The notes beneath the pieces were generated by a model that was given only the letters and a program-made list of their open reading frames with translations, was not told the origin of the DNA and searched no databases. A stretch of DNA of 64,000 nt. Source: Moniliella sp. 'wahieum'. Lineage: Eukaryota; Basidiomycota; Moniliellomycetes; Moniliellales; Moniliellaceae. Each line of letters opens with the position of its first letter. Position 1 is the stretch's first letter. Where the stretch lies: positions 930,001-994,000 of the forward strand of contig RSEE01000003.1 of the NCBI GenBank assembly GCA_003971905.1, written 5' to 3'. Both the position numbers and the translations under genes were made by a program. This document shows positions 12,801 through 22,757 of the stretch, piece after piece.

Positions 12801-14121
12801 AACAAGCGCGCGTGTCCTTCCCCTTCCCCTCGTTGACTGTACCAACCAGTGCCCCCCGCTCTGCCCCTAGCGGACCAGGGACAAGGGATGAACGCCCAGC
12901 AACCTCGCCGCCTCCCCCCTCAGCGGGACCTACCCCCACGTGCGTGGCCCCTTCCCACTCTTGCCTCTGCTCCCTCCGCTCCCATTCTTCCCCCCGCTCG
13001 ATCGTTCCCGTCGCTCCGATTGTTGCTCCCTGCGCTACCTCCTCTCCCATCGCTCCCACTGCTCCTACTGCTCCTACCGCTCCCACCTCTGCTGTACCAT
13101 GTCTAGCACCGCTGCCCGTGGGCACATCGTCCCAAACCTAGGCACCTCTCAACGAAGCGCTGATCTAGTCCGAGCAACCAACGGGAGCCAGAAACGCCCG
13201 TCGCCCATACCGGACACTACTGCCTCCGGGCAAGAAACAACAAGCGCGGCGTGTCCTTCCTCTTCCCGTTCTTTGACTGTACCGGCCAGTGCGCCCCCTC
13301 TGCCTCTGGCGGGTCTGTGGTAAGAGACGAACGCGCCGGCACCCTCGCCGCCTGCCCCTCAGTGGGACCTACGCCCACGTGTGTGCCTCCTCTGCCGACA
13401 TCCTCAGTCCAACCCACGTCGCACAGCGTACCGCAGCACAGGCACACTGCGAGCCGAGGCTGGACGATGCAACGGTGCTGCGGGCACTGTTGCTAGCGTT
13501 GGGCTGGGACCCGAGCATGGATCCGTGGCCGTATGTGCCCGAGTTATGTGCTGGCCGGGGTGGAGGAAGAGAGGAGCGAGCTGGTTCCGCCAACTGTGCT
13601 ACCAGCCCGGTCGTCACCAAGGCCGTCGAGCCAACCTTCGCCTGTGCCGTCCGTGGTGGCTGTAGTGCCTACGGGGGTTACTGGGACTACCGAGAGACTG
13701 TGGCGACGGTAGCGAGTCCCGGGGCAACCGGGACAACACTCCGCGCCACTGAGCAAGGCCAGATGACGGTTGACCAGGCGCAGCACACTGTGGGTATGCT
13801 ACTTTTGTGATTCTGCTGCGCTCAGCGATCGAGGGGGACTGGCGGCCGTTGGTAGGTATGGGGTGGGGGTACCGGGAACAGGTGCCGTGGATCTTATTGG
13901 ACGTGTTGGGAAGCGAGTTTGAGTACTTGGTACGTTGGTCCCTTGTGCCCCGATTGGTTCCCAAGCGCATGAGGACGGAGAGTGGGTGTGTGCGTGTGGT
14001 AACGAGGGCAGGGGTAACGCACTAACAAGGCATGTTTGAATGCTGTGCTTCTTTGTGGAGATGTAGGTCGAACGGTTTGCGGTTAGGTTGGCGCAGGCCA
14101 TCACCGAGGCTCACACCTAAC
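9847..14121 (+). CDS. Probable Rec114-like meiotic recombination protein with long disordered, repetitive middle
   Basis: Rec114 is the chromosome-axis partner of Mei4 and Mer2 needed for Spo11 breaks; its hallmarks are an N-terminal PH-like fold, a long unstructured middle and a short helical C-terminus. Here an opening stretch (TTRGWDLLKFCAA) leads to VVDVHWIVDESRV (about 10095) and to VSLRYTQHDGQQRRTELHF then DADQFLASI (about 10360-10455), which resembles the last strands and helix of that PH-like fold. A Pro/Ser/Thr-rich middle (about 10600-13400) holds minisatellites and a tandem duplication. A helical end follows: ATVLRALLLALGWDP (about 13470), then small exons giving PWILLDVLGSEFEYL and VERFAVRLAQAI before a stop at 14119-14121. 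The last introns have GTACGTTGG-type donors. Many frame breaks occur, and the assignment rests on architecture and short motifs. Confidence 0.45.
12353..12470 (+). repeat. 18-base minisatellite encoding Pro-Thr-Ala/Val runs
   Basis: Five near-identical copies of 'actgttccaaccgctccc' are followed by shorter 'ccacagctc' and 'ccaccgctc' variants. In the frame that fits the rest of the gene it encodes PTVPTAP repeats. It lies inside the disordered middle of the Rec114-like protein. Confidence 0.8.
12592..13392 (+). repeat. Tandem direct duplication, offset about 439 bases
   Basis: The segment around 12645-12957 recurs at about 13084-13392. Matching landmarks are 'agcaccgctgcccgtggg' at about 12666 and 13105, 'cgaagcgctgatctagtc' at about 12715 and 13155, 'ccggacactactgc' and 'gggacctac'. 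By eye they are about 85-90% identical. Similarity continues upstream into the Pro/Thr/Ala-coding repeat ('cgatcgttccc' near 12597 and 13005), so the unit is roughly 400-440 bases and the copies nearly abut. Both copies appear to be coding within the Rec114-like gene. Confidence 0.8.
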
Positions 14122-14992
14122 GCAGAACCCCCTCCCCCGCCTTCTCTCTCTCGCCTTCCCGACCGCTGTCGGCGTACTAGGGCGGCAGGTGAAGAAGGGA
14201 GAGGGCGCCACGGCCCATCGCCAAGCTACTTTCCTATAGCACCCTTCCGCTTTGGAGGGCCGAGGCAGGCGATAGGATGCGGATTGGATCGACTCCCTAC
14301 TGTGTTGTACCAGGATTGGACTCTGTACTACAATCCCTCGAATGTTGAACGGGTTGAGAAAGCGTGAATGAGCCGTTTGCCGTGTTGGTGCCTGTGCCGG
14401 GTCGGGGTAGCGAGAGTAGACGAACGGAGTGGGAGCATGGGGAGAAACCCTGATGATCGATGGCATGATGACACCTCGAAACAAAGCAAGCAACGCCCAA
14501 CAACCCAACCTACCCTCTACGTTCCTGCCAATCCAGATTCTACGGCAGTGACTACAGATAACTAAAAGGGCTACTATACAGCTGCGACACGAAAGCTAGG
14601 TTTTCGGATTATACACACCACCTCGCGGACCCATGCCGCTATCATCTACCCAGCCAAGCGCTAAGGTACAGGCCCATACGATGTGTCCAGTGTAGAGAGC
14701 AGAAACCCATCTGGAACAGAAACGGACAGGCACAAAGAATGGGGGTGGAGACAAGGGGAGGAAGGTAGCGAGAAGCATGGGGGGCGAAGTGGGTGAAGGC
14801 GAAGAGGCGAAGGAGACGAAGAGACGAAGGAGAAGTTATAAGCGAAGTGAGGCAACGATTTGCGATGCATAGGGCAGGAGGAGAGTAAGGAAAGAGTGGA
14901 GGGTGTGAGGGGAGAAAAAAGAGTGAAGGGAAAGTGCATGGAGGGGGATTAAAAAGGGAAGGCAACAATGATGGTTGCTTGGTTGCTTCCCT
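14122..14992. other. Intergenic region between two convergent genes
   Basis: These 870 bases separate the stop of the Rec114-like gene from the stop of the ABC transporter. Overlapping open frames occur on both strands but none shows a recognisable family or consistent codon pattern. 14700-14960 is purine-rich on the plus strand (gaaga- and gagga-type runs). No RNA gene was found. Confidence 0.6.
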
Positions 14993-17900
14993 TTAGCGGT
15001 TGGAGAAGCGGAGGTACTTGGTGCACAACATGCAGACAACAACGTTGAACACGATGAAGGCCGACTCGTCTGAAAGGGGGAGGCATAAGTCAGTGGCTGG
15101 TAGGTGGAGACAAGGAGTCAAAAAGGTAAGGGGGGTAGGGAAACGAAACGTACAGCCAAAGTATGCGGCACGGTTGCCGGCCGAGATGGTCAGGGGAATA
15201 AAGAACTCGTCGCCCACCTTGAGAGAACAGTATGGCAGTCCGAGGTGGCCAATGGTTTTCCAGGTACCCACCAACTTCTTTGATGTAGTTTCCCATCCAC
15301 ATGTCGCACGTCTGGTTGCTGGCGGCTGACACGGCAAATTCGCTCGCGCTGCAGTGGACAGGTTGGTTGTGGAACTGGTTCGAGATAAGCGAAGCAATGA
15401 GGAAGCTGTACAAACACAAAAAGGTCAGTCCCCAGCTCAATCCAAACCCCCACAAGAGCGCCAGGAAAAAACACGTACCGAATGGGATTAACATTGTAGA
15501 GGAACTTGGAGAAGATGCGGTTGGTCATCTGGGGCGGAGGCACCATGACACCGCAAGTGAGCGAGAGAATTAGAGTGAGGAAAGGCACAAAAGCTGAGCA
15601 ATGTACACCGAAGGGCAGAAGGAGGCAATCATGGCGCCCACAGTGACCGAGAAGGCTTCCGTCATAAGCGACATGACAAAGAAGAAGCCGGCACGGTTGC
15701 TGTTGGGGTCAAAGCCCACCATGTAGTAGAGAAGCAGGAAGAAGACCAGAGCGCAGGCAATGCCGTAGGGAATCTCCGAAATGAGTTGCGTGAGCGCAAA
15801 CACCGTCCCACTGAACGTCTTACTCTCTCTTCACGAATCCAGACGGAACGGTTGGTGATCCAGAAGGGCATGATTTGCGCAATGATAATGGCCGGAATGA
15901 CAGCAAGCATGAACAGAGCGAACACCATGTACTGCACCGCCTCGACCGTGTGCTTGAGGCGAAGCATAAGCAGACCAGTCAACAACGCAAACGCCATGTG
16001 CTGGATGATACGCGTGTACTGGTAACTGGGCTGGCGCCACGTCGAGCGCATGGTGCGCTGCAGAACAACCAGGAATTGGGTCTTGAACGAAGCCGCGTAC
16101 TCACGTGTCGCAACCGTCGGGGCAGGCTTGGCAGCGCCCTCAGCGTTGATCTCAGCAATTTGCCGCAGGTTGTCCTGGTAGAGGTCCGACTCCTTGTACC
16201 ACTCTGCCCAGTCCTTGGGGCCCATACGGGGCTGCGAACCAGCACCAATCGCGTCCAGCATAAACTCGGCCGGGTTGGCGTCGTGCGGGGCGGGAGCGCC
16301 ACGCTGAGCAAAGTAATCCAAAATGTCCTGGGCATCGTGACCAATGGGGCCGAAGTAGACCACCTGGCCACCGCGCTGCAACAGCAAAAGACGGTCAAAC
16401 TGCTCAAACAGCAGAGCCGAAGGTTGGTGGATCGTGCAGAGAATCGTCATACCGTTGTCGGCCAGCTTGCGCAAGAGACGGCAAATCGTGTAGGCCGACT
16501 GACCATCCAGACCCGAGGTAGGCTCATCCAAGAAGCACAGCATCGAAGGCTTAGCCGCCAACTCAACGCCAATCGTCACACGCTTGCGGTCACCAACACC
16601 AAGACCAAAGCCAGGGAAACCAATGATGGCATCGGCCAAGTCGTTGAGCTCAAGCATCTCGATAATGTCCTCGACGTATTGGTCCTTGGCTTCCTTGCTG
16701 ACATCCGACGATTGACGCAGGTACGCCGAAAACCGGAACGCCTCCCGAACACTGCACATGGGCTCGTGAATGTCTTGCTGCTCGGCGTACCCACACTGGC
16801 GCTGGAACGAAAGATCAATGGGCTTGCCCTCATCAACCGGTCGCCCTCAATCACACCAATAGTCTTCCGGTCGGCCAAAACATCCAGTAAAGTCGTCTTA
16901 CCCGCACCCGAAGAACCCATCAGGGCCGTCATGGTACCACTTGACAAATCCATCGACCGAATCCAGCAAAAGCCGGTGGCCACCCTTGACAGGCACCGTG
17001 TACTTGAGGTTGGACCAGGTAAAGGCTTGACCCTCCACATCCAGAACCAAGTCGTCCTGTTCCTCCTTGCTCTCCATACGGGCTTCCTTACGCGTCTTCA
17101 AGCGCTCGTCACGGGCCTTCTCGTCCTTCGAAGGGGGCTTGGTAACGGTCAACGCAGCAGCAAACGAACCTTGAGTTTGCACCTCCACGGCCAGACATCC
17201 CATTGCGACGAACCCAACCAAAAAGGCGAAAAGGATACCAATGTTGCGCCACATCTGCCCCTCCTTGTACTGGAACTGGGCAGTGAGGTAGGTCATGCCG
17301 TCCACGATCGGGTTGCCAGGAGCAGCACCCGCCACATTGCAGATTTGGTTGGACGTGAGCTGGTGGGGTAGCCACGGCCACTAGGGACCAAGGACGAGCC
17401 AGCGCAAGTGAATTTCTTACGGCGGAACTCATTGATCATCAGAGCGCTAAAGGCGTAGTACACGGCTGAGAGAAAGTAGAAAATGCAAGGTTAGTAGGTG
17501 AAAGTAAGACACGACGAGAGAAGGGAACGTACGGTTCAAGTAACTGATCCAGTAATTCCACCGTGGCATCTTGTTCTGGGGCATCACATATCCAGCCCAA
17601 AGGACGAGCATGGAGATGATGACAGCTGCCAGACGGGCGGCACCGAAGAAGTTACGGCTCACAACCCCAAAGAAGGAGAAGAGAGCGCGGAATGCGTAGT
17701 AACTGACAACAACTGTCAACCACGCCGTCCAGAAAGCCGCAGCATTCAAACCTAGAATCAGACCAAAAACGTCAGTAGATGGTCGACACAAAAAGCAAAA
17801 CAGAGAAAAGACGTACGAAGACCAGCCATGAAGTAGATGATGATGATGAAGCGTCACACGCGGGATACCAAATGGCATGTCTGCACACAGACCGCCACGA

Positions 17901-19696
17901 ACGAAGCCGACGGACGGTAAAACGCAAAGGAAGTTTGACGAGCCAGGATTGGACGACCGAGCATTTGGACCGGAAGTTCCGAAAACGAAGTGAGAGAGTT
18001 GAACAGAAGCATCATGAACAGTGCACCGCCACGCGTGAAGATGCCCGAAGTGAGGTCCGGTTGCTTGAAGAACATACCACCGGCAATGAGAGCAATGATG
18101 GTCGAGGTAACGTACGACATGAAGATATCAAACGGATCACCGAGCTGCATCTGCATCTGACGAACAAAGATGGCATGCACTTGCAGCGGGTAAGAGACGA
18201 CATACTTAGACCGGGACGAGACACCGTGGTGCTTCTGATCCTTGACAGCAGCGCGAACTCGTCCTGGTTGACCTTGAGCTCAGCCTGAACCTGAGCATCA
18301 TAGTCATCCCGATCAGACAGGGTACGCTTGTAGATGTCGCTAGCTTCGAAAGCAGCCTCCATCGCCTCGGGCGTAGTGGGCACAGTGGCCGGGTCGACGC
18401 CCTTAGCAAAGGCGCGGGTCTGGGGGTCCGTGCAGGACGTGATCCAGTCGGCCGAAGTGGACCGCGGGCGGTCGAGGAAGCCCATGTTGACAAAGTACTG
18501 CCGGGCCTCGTCACGTGGGCCATAGTACATGCAACGGCCCTCGTCAATGACAAGCACCTTGTCACACTGGTTGAAGATGCCCTCGGAAGCCTGGTACACC
18601 GTTACAAACGACGTGGTTTGAGTCATGTCGGTCAAGATACGAATCGACTTGGCGTAGTCCAACGCCGTCGAAGCGTCGAGACCACGGGTGGAGTTGTCCC
18701 AAGCCATGACAGAGGCGCCGGCCGTCAACACCTCCAGAATCGACACACGCTTCCTCACCACCCGACACACCGCGGACAGTGGCAGAACCGACAAGGGTAT
18801 CCTTCGGTGCGAATGTTGACCATCTTGAGGAGCGTGTCGCGCATCATGGCGCGGAACTCAGCGCCTTGGTGTACCCAGGCAGGGGGGTGCGGTGGCTCTT
18901 GAGGCGCAGCGCAAAGTCAAGCGTGCGGCCGACAGTAAGGGTGGCAAGATGGTTGTCATCCTCCTCCGAGTACAGGACTTCACCTTGGTAGCGCTTGCCC
19001 ATTTCCTTGGCGGGAATGCACCATAGGAAACCTCACCGTCCACGGCAATAAAGCCTTCCCGACGGTTGGCAATCGACTGAAGGAATGTGGAGCAGCCAGC
19101 ACCGGGGCGACCAATGACAAGCACATCTCACCCGGCCGGGCACAGCCTTGGAAGTTCTGGAGAATGAAACGCTCCTTGGGAGCAAAAGGGTCGTAGCCAA
19201 ACCTTGCAGAGGTCGACAACGGGGCCAATAACCTCAAACAGAGCCATCGAAGGGATGGTGGGCACGTTCATGTCGGTACTGCTCGGAGCGCGGACAGCAA
19301 GATCATGCCAGCTGACACCAAGCGACTTGCGCTTCCACCCGACCGACTCGGCCTCGGGCTGGACGGTGCCGAGAAACTCGCGGAGGTCGAAGGGGACATA
19401 CTCGTCCGCATCGGCAGAGCCCCCCGCCGCCTTCTCCACATCGGTCGCCTTGACATTCTTCTCGCTCTCCTCGAGGGCGGTGGCATTACTGGAGCGACGA
19501 GTGCGGGTGGTGCGGCCGCCGGCCGAGGTGACGCGGGCAAGCTCGGCCTTGGCGGCGTCAACGTCGACATGTGTTCGTCGACGGGGGCGTTGTGGTCAAC
19601 GTAGGGGTGGGTGTGGCCATAGTCGCGGTCGCGGGCGGCGGCGTTGACCGACTCGGCGTGAATGCGCGACGAGACGGGCGCGAGATCGACACCCAT
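14993..19696 (-). CDS. PDR-type (ABCG) full-size ABC multidrug transporter
   Basis: This is a plasma-membrane drug and lipid efflux pump with the (NBD-TMD)x2 order of the fungal PDR family. After an acidic N-terminus the first nucleotide-binding domain has the fungal Walker A variant [13 protein letters not shown], where Cys replaces the usual Lys (about 19110), and the switch region [12 protein letters not shown] (about 18690). The first membrane half follows (18200-17150). The second domain has the canonical Walker [16 protein letters not shown] (about 16900), [14 protein letters not shown] and [12 protein letters not shown] (about 16570-16500). The last membrane segments include [12 protein letters not shown] and the chain ends KYLRFSNR. 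Introns, minus strand: 17816-17752, 17532-17466, 15478-15406 and 15153-15070, all with GTACGT donors. The ATG at 19696 is the first in frame with the acidic leader. Frame breaks are dense in the first domain (near 19560, 19200, 19125, 19010, 18880 and 18745), the last deleting one base inside the VSGGE..KRVSI signature. Confidence 0.9.
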
Positions 19697-19794
19697 CGTG
19701 GCGGGTTGGGGCGGGGAGGGGCAAGGAGAGGCGGGGTGGGACGACGGGGGGGAAGGGGATCGGCGAGGGCCGGAGTGCGGGCGAGGGCGTGGGC

Positions 19795-19800
19795 TATATA
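19795..19800 (-). promoter_or_regulatory. TATA box of the PDR transporter gene
   Basis: TATATA within CCCGTATATAGCCC on the minus strand, 99 bases upstream of the chosen ATG at 19696. A focused TATA promoter suits an inducible efflux gene. Confidence 0.55.
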
Positions 19801-20954
19801 CGGGAGCGGGCCGCCCGCAGAAGCGCGCATTCGGCAGCCAAAACACCCGCCGGGGCGTTGTGCTGCGGGCTGCGCTGTGCTGCGCTGTGCTGCCCGTGCT
19901 GCACGACGCGGCCGCGCCATGGACCGCCCGGGGCGACCCGCGCGCATCGGCTGCACAACACCTGCGCCCCCGTGCGGGCCCGGTCACGCGTCAGGCAGCC
20001 CGTGTGCCTCTGCGCTGCCACACCGCCGCCACAGCGCCCCGCCGCCGCCCCCGCGCAGCCGTCCGATTCGGTTGGGCAGCTGGCTGCCTCCATGCCGCCC
20101 GCCGACACCTGCCCCGTGGCGTGAAACCAACACGCAGCAGCTTCTACGTTCCACGCCTCTCACGCGTCCCCTGCACGTCACACGCTGCTCTGCAACGCTG
20201 CCTCTGCGCCTCCCCCGCCCGCGGGCATCCGCGGCCCGCCAATCCCGCGGCGCTGCGGATGCATTGCTTGGCACTGCCCCACTGCCCCGCAGGTTTTTTT
20301 CTCGCTGGCTCACGCTCCTCCCCGCTGAGCAGCACCCATTCAGTTCATATCTTCTTGCACCCGCCATACTCACTCAGTACTCAGTAGCAGTGCTCTGTGT
20401 ACTCGCCCTCCTCGCGCGTCACGCTTCCGCCTTCCGCTCGGCCTCACGCGCCTCACTGGCTCACTATCACTAGTCTCTCCTCTCCGCTCAGACGGAGCCC
20501 CTTTTCACCCCGACTCACGCGTCAGACCCGCACACGCCGCCTAATTTCAAACCTTACAATTGTCGCCCTCCCGCGCGCTGTCCTGCCTCTCGTGCCCCCC
20601 CTACGGCCGGGGAGTAGGTTGCCGAGTGTGGTGTGGCAGGGTGTGGCAAAAGCTCCCAAGTTGCTGTGGCCTGCCATGCCGCCTCTGCGGCCCCATCTGT
20701 TCCCCCTTTTCCAGGCACTCTTCAGACGGTAGTATCACGGCAGTCGCAATCGCAATCGACACATCACCGCCGTTGCGCATGGCCCTATCGGTCCACCATG
20801 CCGCAGCGGGCGGTTTGGCTGCTCCGTGGCACGGCAAACCGCTCTGAATCGGACGAGGCAACGAGGAACAGCCTGGAGCAGCGAGTACTACGCAGGGCAA
20901 AACCAAAAACAAAACCGAACCAACCAAGGCTCGTCCCGCTTCTTCGTGTTCTCC
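19801..20954. other. 5' flank of the transporter, GC-rich, no gene recognised
   Basis: Long open frames exist on both strands because the sequence is GC-rich, but they overlap one another and lack conserved motifs. A pyrimidine-rich stretch lies around 20340-20560, with 'agtactcagta' at about 20376, an isolated relative of the palindromic heptads found further right. The upstream regulatory region of the transporter is expected here. Confidence 0.55.
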
Positions 20955-20968
20955 AAGCTTCAAGCTTC
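20955..20968. repeat. Palindromic heptad array, AAGCTTC x2
   Basis: Two copies of a 7-base unit made of the palindrome AAGCTT plus one spacer base. This is the first of the heptad arrays that fill the gap up to about 22.97 kb. Confidence 0.8.
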
Positions 20969-21063
20969 ACGAGTCACTCTCACTAGGTTTTCGCCAACAG
21001 CAGGAAGAGTGCGTGGTGAGTAATTGAGTACCCAAATGAGTCGACCGAGTTCGATGACTCGAT

Positions 21064-21083
21064 AAGGCCTAAGGCCTAAGGCC
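21064..21083. repeat. Palindromic heptad array, AGGCCTA x3
   Basis: Nearly three copies of AGGCCT plus A. Same 7-base design as the neighbouring arrays but with a different palindrome and an A spacer. Confidence 0.8.
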
Positions 21084-21113
21084 GAAAGGGGAACGGGGAA
21101 GCTTGGGAGTGTG

Positions 21114-21127
21114 ACATGTGACATGTG
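21114..21127. repeat. Palindromic heptad array, ACATGTG x2
   Basis: Two copies of ACATGT plus G, directly adjoining the inverted-repeat copy that starts near 21127. Confidence 0.8.
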
Positions 21128-21305
21128 ACGCCACACTGGTGTAGTGGCGCCGATAGTCCCAGCGGGAACCTTCTTCCAGTTCATTCCTTGCATTCCTCGC
21201 AAGATTCCTTCCTGGAGGGCAGAAATATTCTCTAGCCTCTGGAGCTCCTGCATCACGTGCCATGCAATACACCATCAAGTGCCTGCTCCCTGGTCCTCTA
21301 CAGGG
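21127..21305 (-). repeat. Inverted repeat, left copy
   Basis: The reverse complement of this stretch matches 26381-26552. Shared landmarks include 'gccacactggtgtagtgg', 'gaatattctctagcctct' and 'gtgtat' with 'gcat' just beyond. The match runs over about 170 bases with small indels, at about 65-75% by eye and higher in the centre. Read on the minus strand it could encode ELQRLENISALQEGI, nearly the same peptide as the right copy, so it may be the relic of a coding repeat. Confidence 0.7.
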
Positions 21306-21582
21306 AGCTGGCGGCTACCTCTGCTTGCACCTGAGGACATCCTTAGAGGAAACCATGCAGGCGCTGTGCAAGCACACCTTATCACATGTTTACACCCCAA
21401 AGCCTGAGATCGTTACGTCGTTAGTTACCAAGTTACTGAACGAGTTCCGGTTGCCGGTTGCTGGTTACACGTTACGTGATACGGTTACAGGTTGCAGGTG
21501 GCCTGTGAGGCCACCGGTGACATGGTGACAGTACCCAGCCACTGGCTTCTTACCTAGTTGCAGTCACCGGTCACTAGCTAGT

Positions 21583-21606
21583 CAAGCTTCAAGCTTTCAA
21601 GCTTTT
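21583..21606. repeat. Palindromic array, AAGCTTC with lengthening T runs
   Basis: AAGCTTC, AAGCTTTC and AAGCTTTTC follow one another, so the unit grows by one T per copy. ACCGGTC at about 21566 and a CTAGCTAG palindrome just before belong to the same style. Confidence 0.7.
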
Positions 21607-21694
21607 CAAGTTCCTACGTGGTTTGAAACCTCCGGAAGTTGCCGTTTAAATTTTAGCGTTTAGCGGTTTAACGAATTTAACGTTTACTAGGTTT

Positions 21695-21740
21695 AACGTT
21701 GAACGTTGAACGTTGAACGCTGAAACGTTGAACGTTGAAC
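21695..21740. repeat. Palindromic heptad array, AACGTTG x6
   Basis: About six copies of AACGTT plus G, with two slightly altered units in the middle (AACGCTG and an extra A). It sits in a local AT-rich stretch (21640-21740). Confidence 0.8.
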
Positions 21741-21793
21741 AAATGTGCGTGAGTGGTGATCGATGGATCGATGATCGGTACCGGTAATTGCCT

Positions 21794-21825
21794 CATGCAT
21801 CATGCATCATGCATCATGCATCATG
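21794..21825. repeat. Palindromic heptad array, CATGCAT x4
   Basis: Four exact copies of the 7-base unit containing ATGCAT plus C, then a broken fifth copy. Just upstream (21757-21776) GATCGATG repeats twice. Confidence 0.85.
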
Positions 21826-21912
21826 GCCTCGTTCCGCATCCTGATCGAACGATCACCGATGATCGGCCCAATACTGAGGTTCCGTAGATGTCGGCCTGGG
21901 GGCCGGGGCAGC

Positions 21913-21972
21913 CTTGAAGCTTGAAGCTTGAAGCGCTTGAAGCTTGAGCTTGAAGCTAGCTTGCAGCTTGAG
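21913..21972. repeat. Palindromic array, AAGCTTG x3 with expanded variants
   Basis: AAGCTTG repeats, then AAGCGCTTG (palindrome enlarged from six to eight bases), AAGCTTG, AGCTTG, AAGCTAGCTTG (enlarged further) and CAGCTTG. The palindrome is kept while its centre changes. Confidence 0.8.
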
Positions 21973-22109
21973 CATGAGTTGGGGCGGGCCTGGACGGCGT
22001 GTGTACTAGAAAGGGCAGGGACTAGGGACTAGGGAAGGATCTGATATTCTTTCTGAAAGGAGTGCTGCGCACTGCACAGCTCGAACGCCACCTTCGCTGT
22101 TCCCTCGTC

Positions 22110-22262
22110 AAATTTCAAATTAAAAGCGGATGCATATGTCGCATTCCCATCACATGTCGCACGTCACGCGTCGCACGTCACATGCACGTGTCACATGCAC
22201 CCTGCCACCGCGTCCTGCGTCACGCGTCACGCGTCAGTACTCACTGAGTACTTCGTACTTCG
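22110..22262. repeat. Mixed palindromic heptad region
   Basis: AAATTTC and AAATTA at 22110. From 22152 the register reads ACATGTC, GCACGTC, ACGCGTC, GCACGTC, ACATGCA. From 22218 it reads ACGCGTC, ACGCGTC, AGTACTC, then ACTGAGTACTTC. Different palindromes follow one another with the 7-base period and TCA junctions maintained. Confidence 0.8.
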
Positions 22263-22287
22263 TATTCAATGTGGCTTTCGCGTGTCG

Positions 22288-22308
22288 CATGTCACATGTC
22301 ACCGATCT
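22288..22308. repeat. Heptad trio GCATGTC, ACATGTC, ACCGATC
   Basis: Three 7-base units in register; the middle one holds a perfect ACATGT palindrome and the outer two are one- or two-base variants. Confidence 0.6.
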
Positions 22309-22342
22309 CATCACGGACATCACATACAAGCGCCACCTTGGC

Positions 22343-22391
22343 AAGCTTGAAGCTTGAAACTTGAAGCTTGAAGCTTGAAGCTTGAAGCGCG
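22343..22391. repeat. Palindromic heptad array, AAGCTTG x7
   Basis: Seven units in exact 7-base register. One is altered to AAACTTG and the last to AAGCGCG. It is the longest array of this family in the window. Confidence 0.85.
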
Positions 22392-22684
22392 CGGCTGCGG
22401 CCACGCGGCCACGGGCCGTTCGCTGAGGGGCCGAGTCATCAAGCTCATCAAGCATGCCGATCTCGATGACCATCATGTCGATGACCACGATCATCTACTT
22501 CCTTGCTTCTACCCCCCCTTTTTGCCTGGCGTTCTTCCAGTCTCCGGCCACGCCGCGGAGGAGCGAACGCCAGACGCGACGGCAGAAGGCGCTCCCCAGG
22601 TCACAGGAACCGTGAGCATGCGCGTGAGGCAGCAGTGGCCAGGATTGCCTGAAGATCCATGAGCGAGCGCTGAGCATACCTGAG

Positions 22685-22757
22685 AGGCCTGAGGACCTGA
22701 GGCCGGCCTGAGGCCTGACCCGTGCTTTTGAAGCTTGAAGCTTAAGACTTGAGAACT
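22685..22757. repeat. Palindromic arrays AGGCCTG and AAGCTTG
   Basis: AGGCCTG, AGGACCTG, AGGCCGGCCTG and AGGCCTG (22685-22717) are followed by AAGCTTG, AAGCTTA, AGACTTG and AGAACTTG (22731-22757). Spacers are G throughout and junctions are TGA. Confidence 0.75.

Noticed and set aside
12257..12805. Minus-strand frames full of Gly-Ala-Val repeats, resembling a silk-like or collagen-like protein
   Set aside because: They are the complement of the Pro/Thr/Ala minisatellite inside the plus-strand Rec114-like gene.
15528..15600. A further intron in the ABC transporter
   Set aside because: Reading through gives normal PDR sequence ([13 protein letters not shown]), so the apparent break is a single indel and not a splice.
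19571..20473. Long plus-strand open frame (300 codons) opposite the 5' end of the ABC transporter
   Set aside because: It runs antisense through coding sequence and the promoter, is Arg/Pro/Ala-rich as expected of GC-rich shadow frames, and has no conserved motif.
20955..22757. CRISPR-like array
   Set aside because: The repeats are 7 bases with no unique spacers and the genome is eukaryotic; there are no cas genes.
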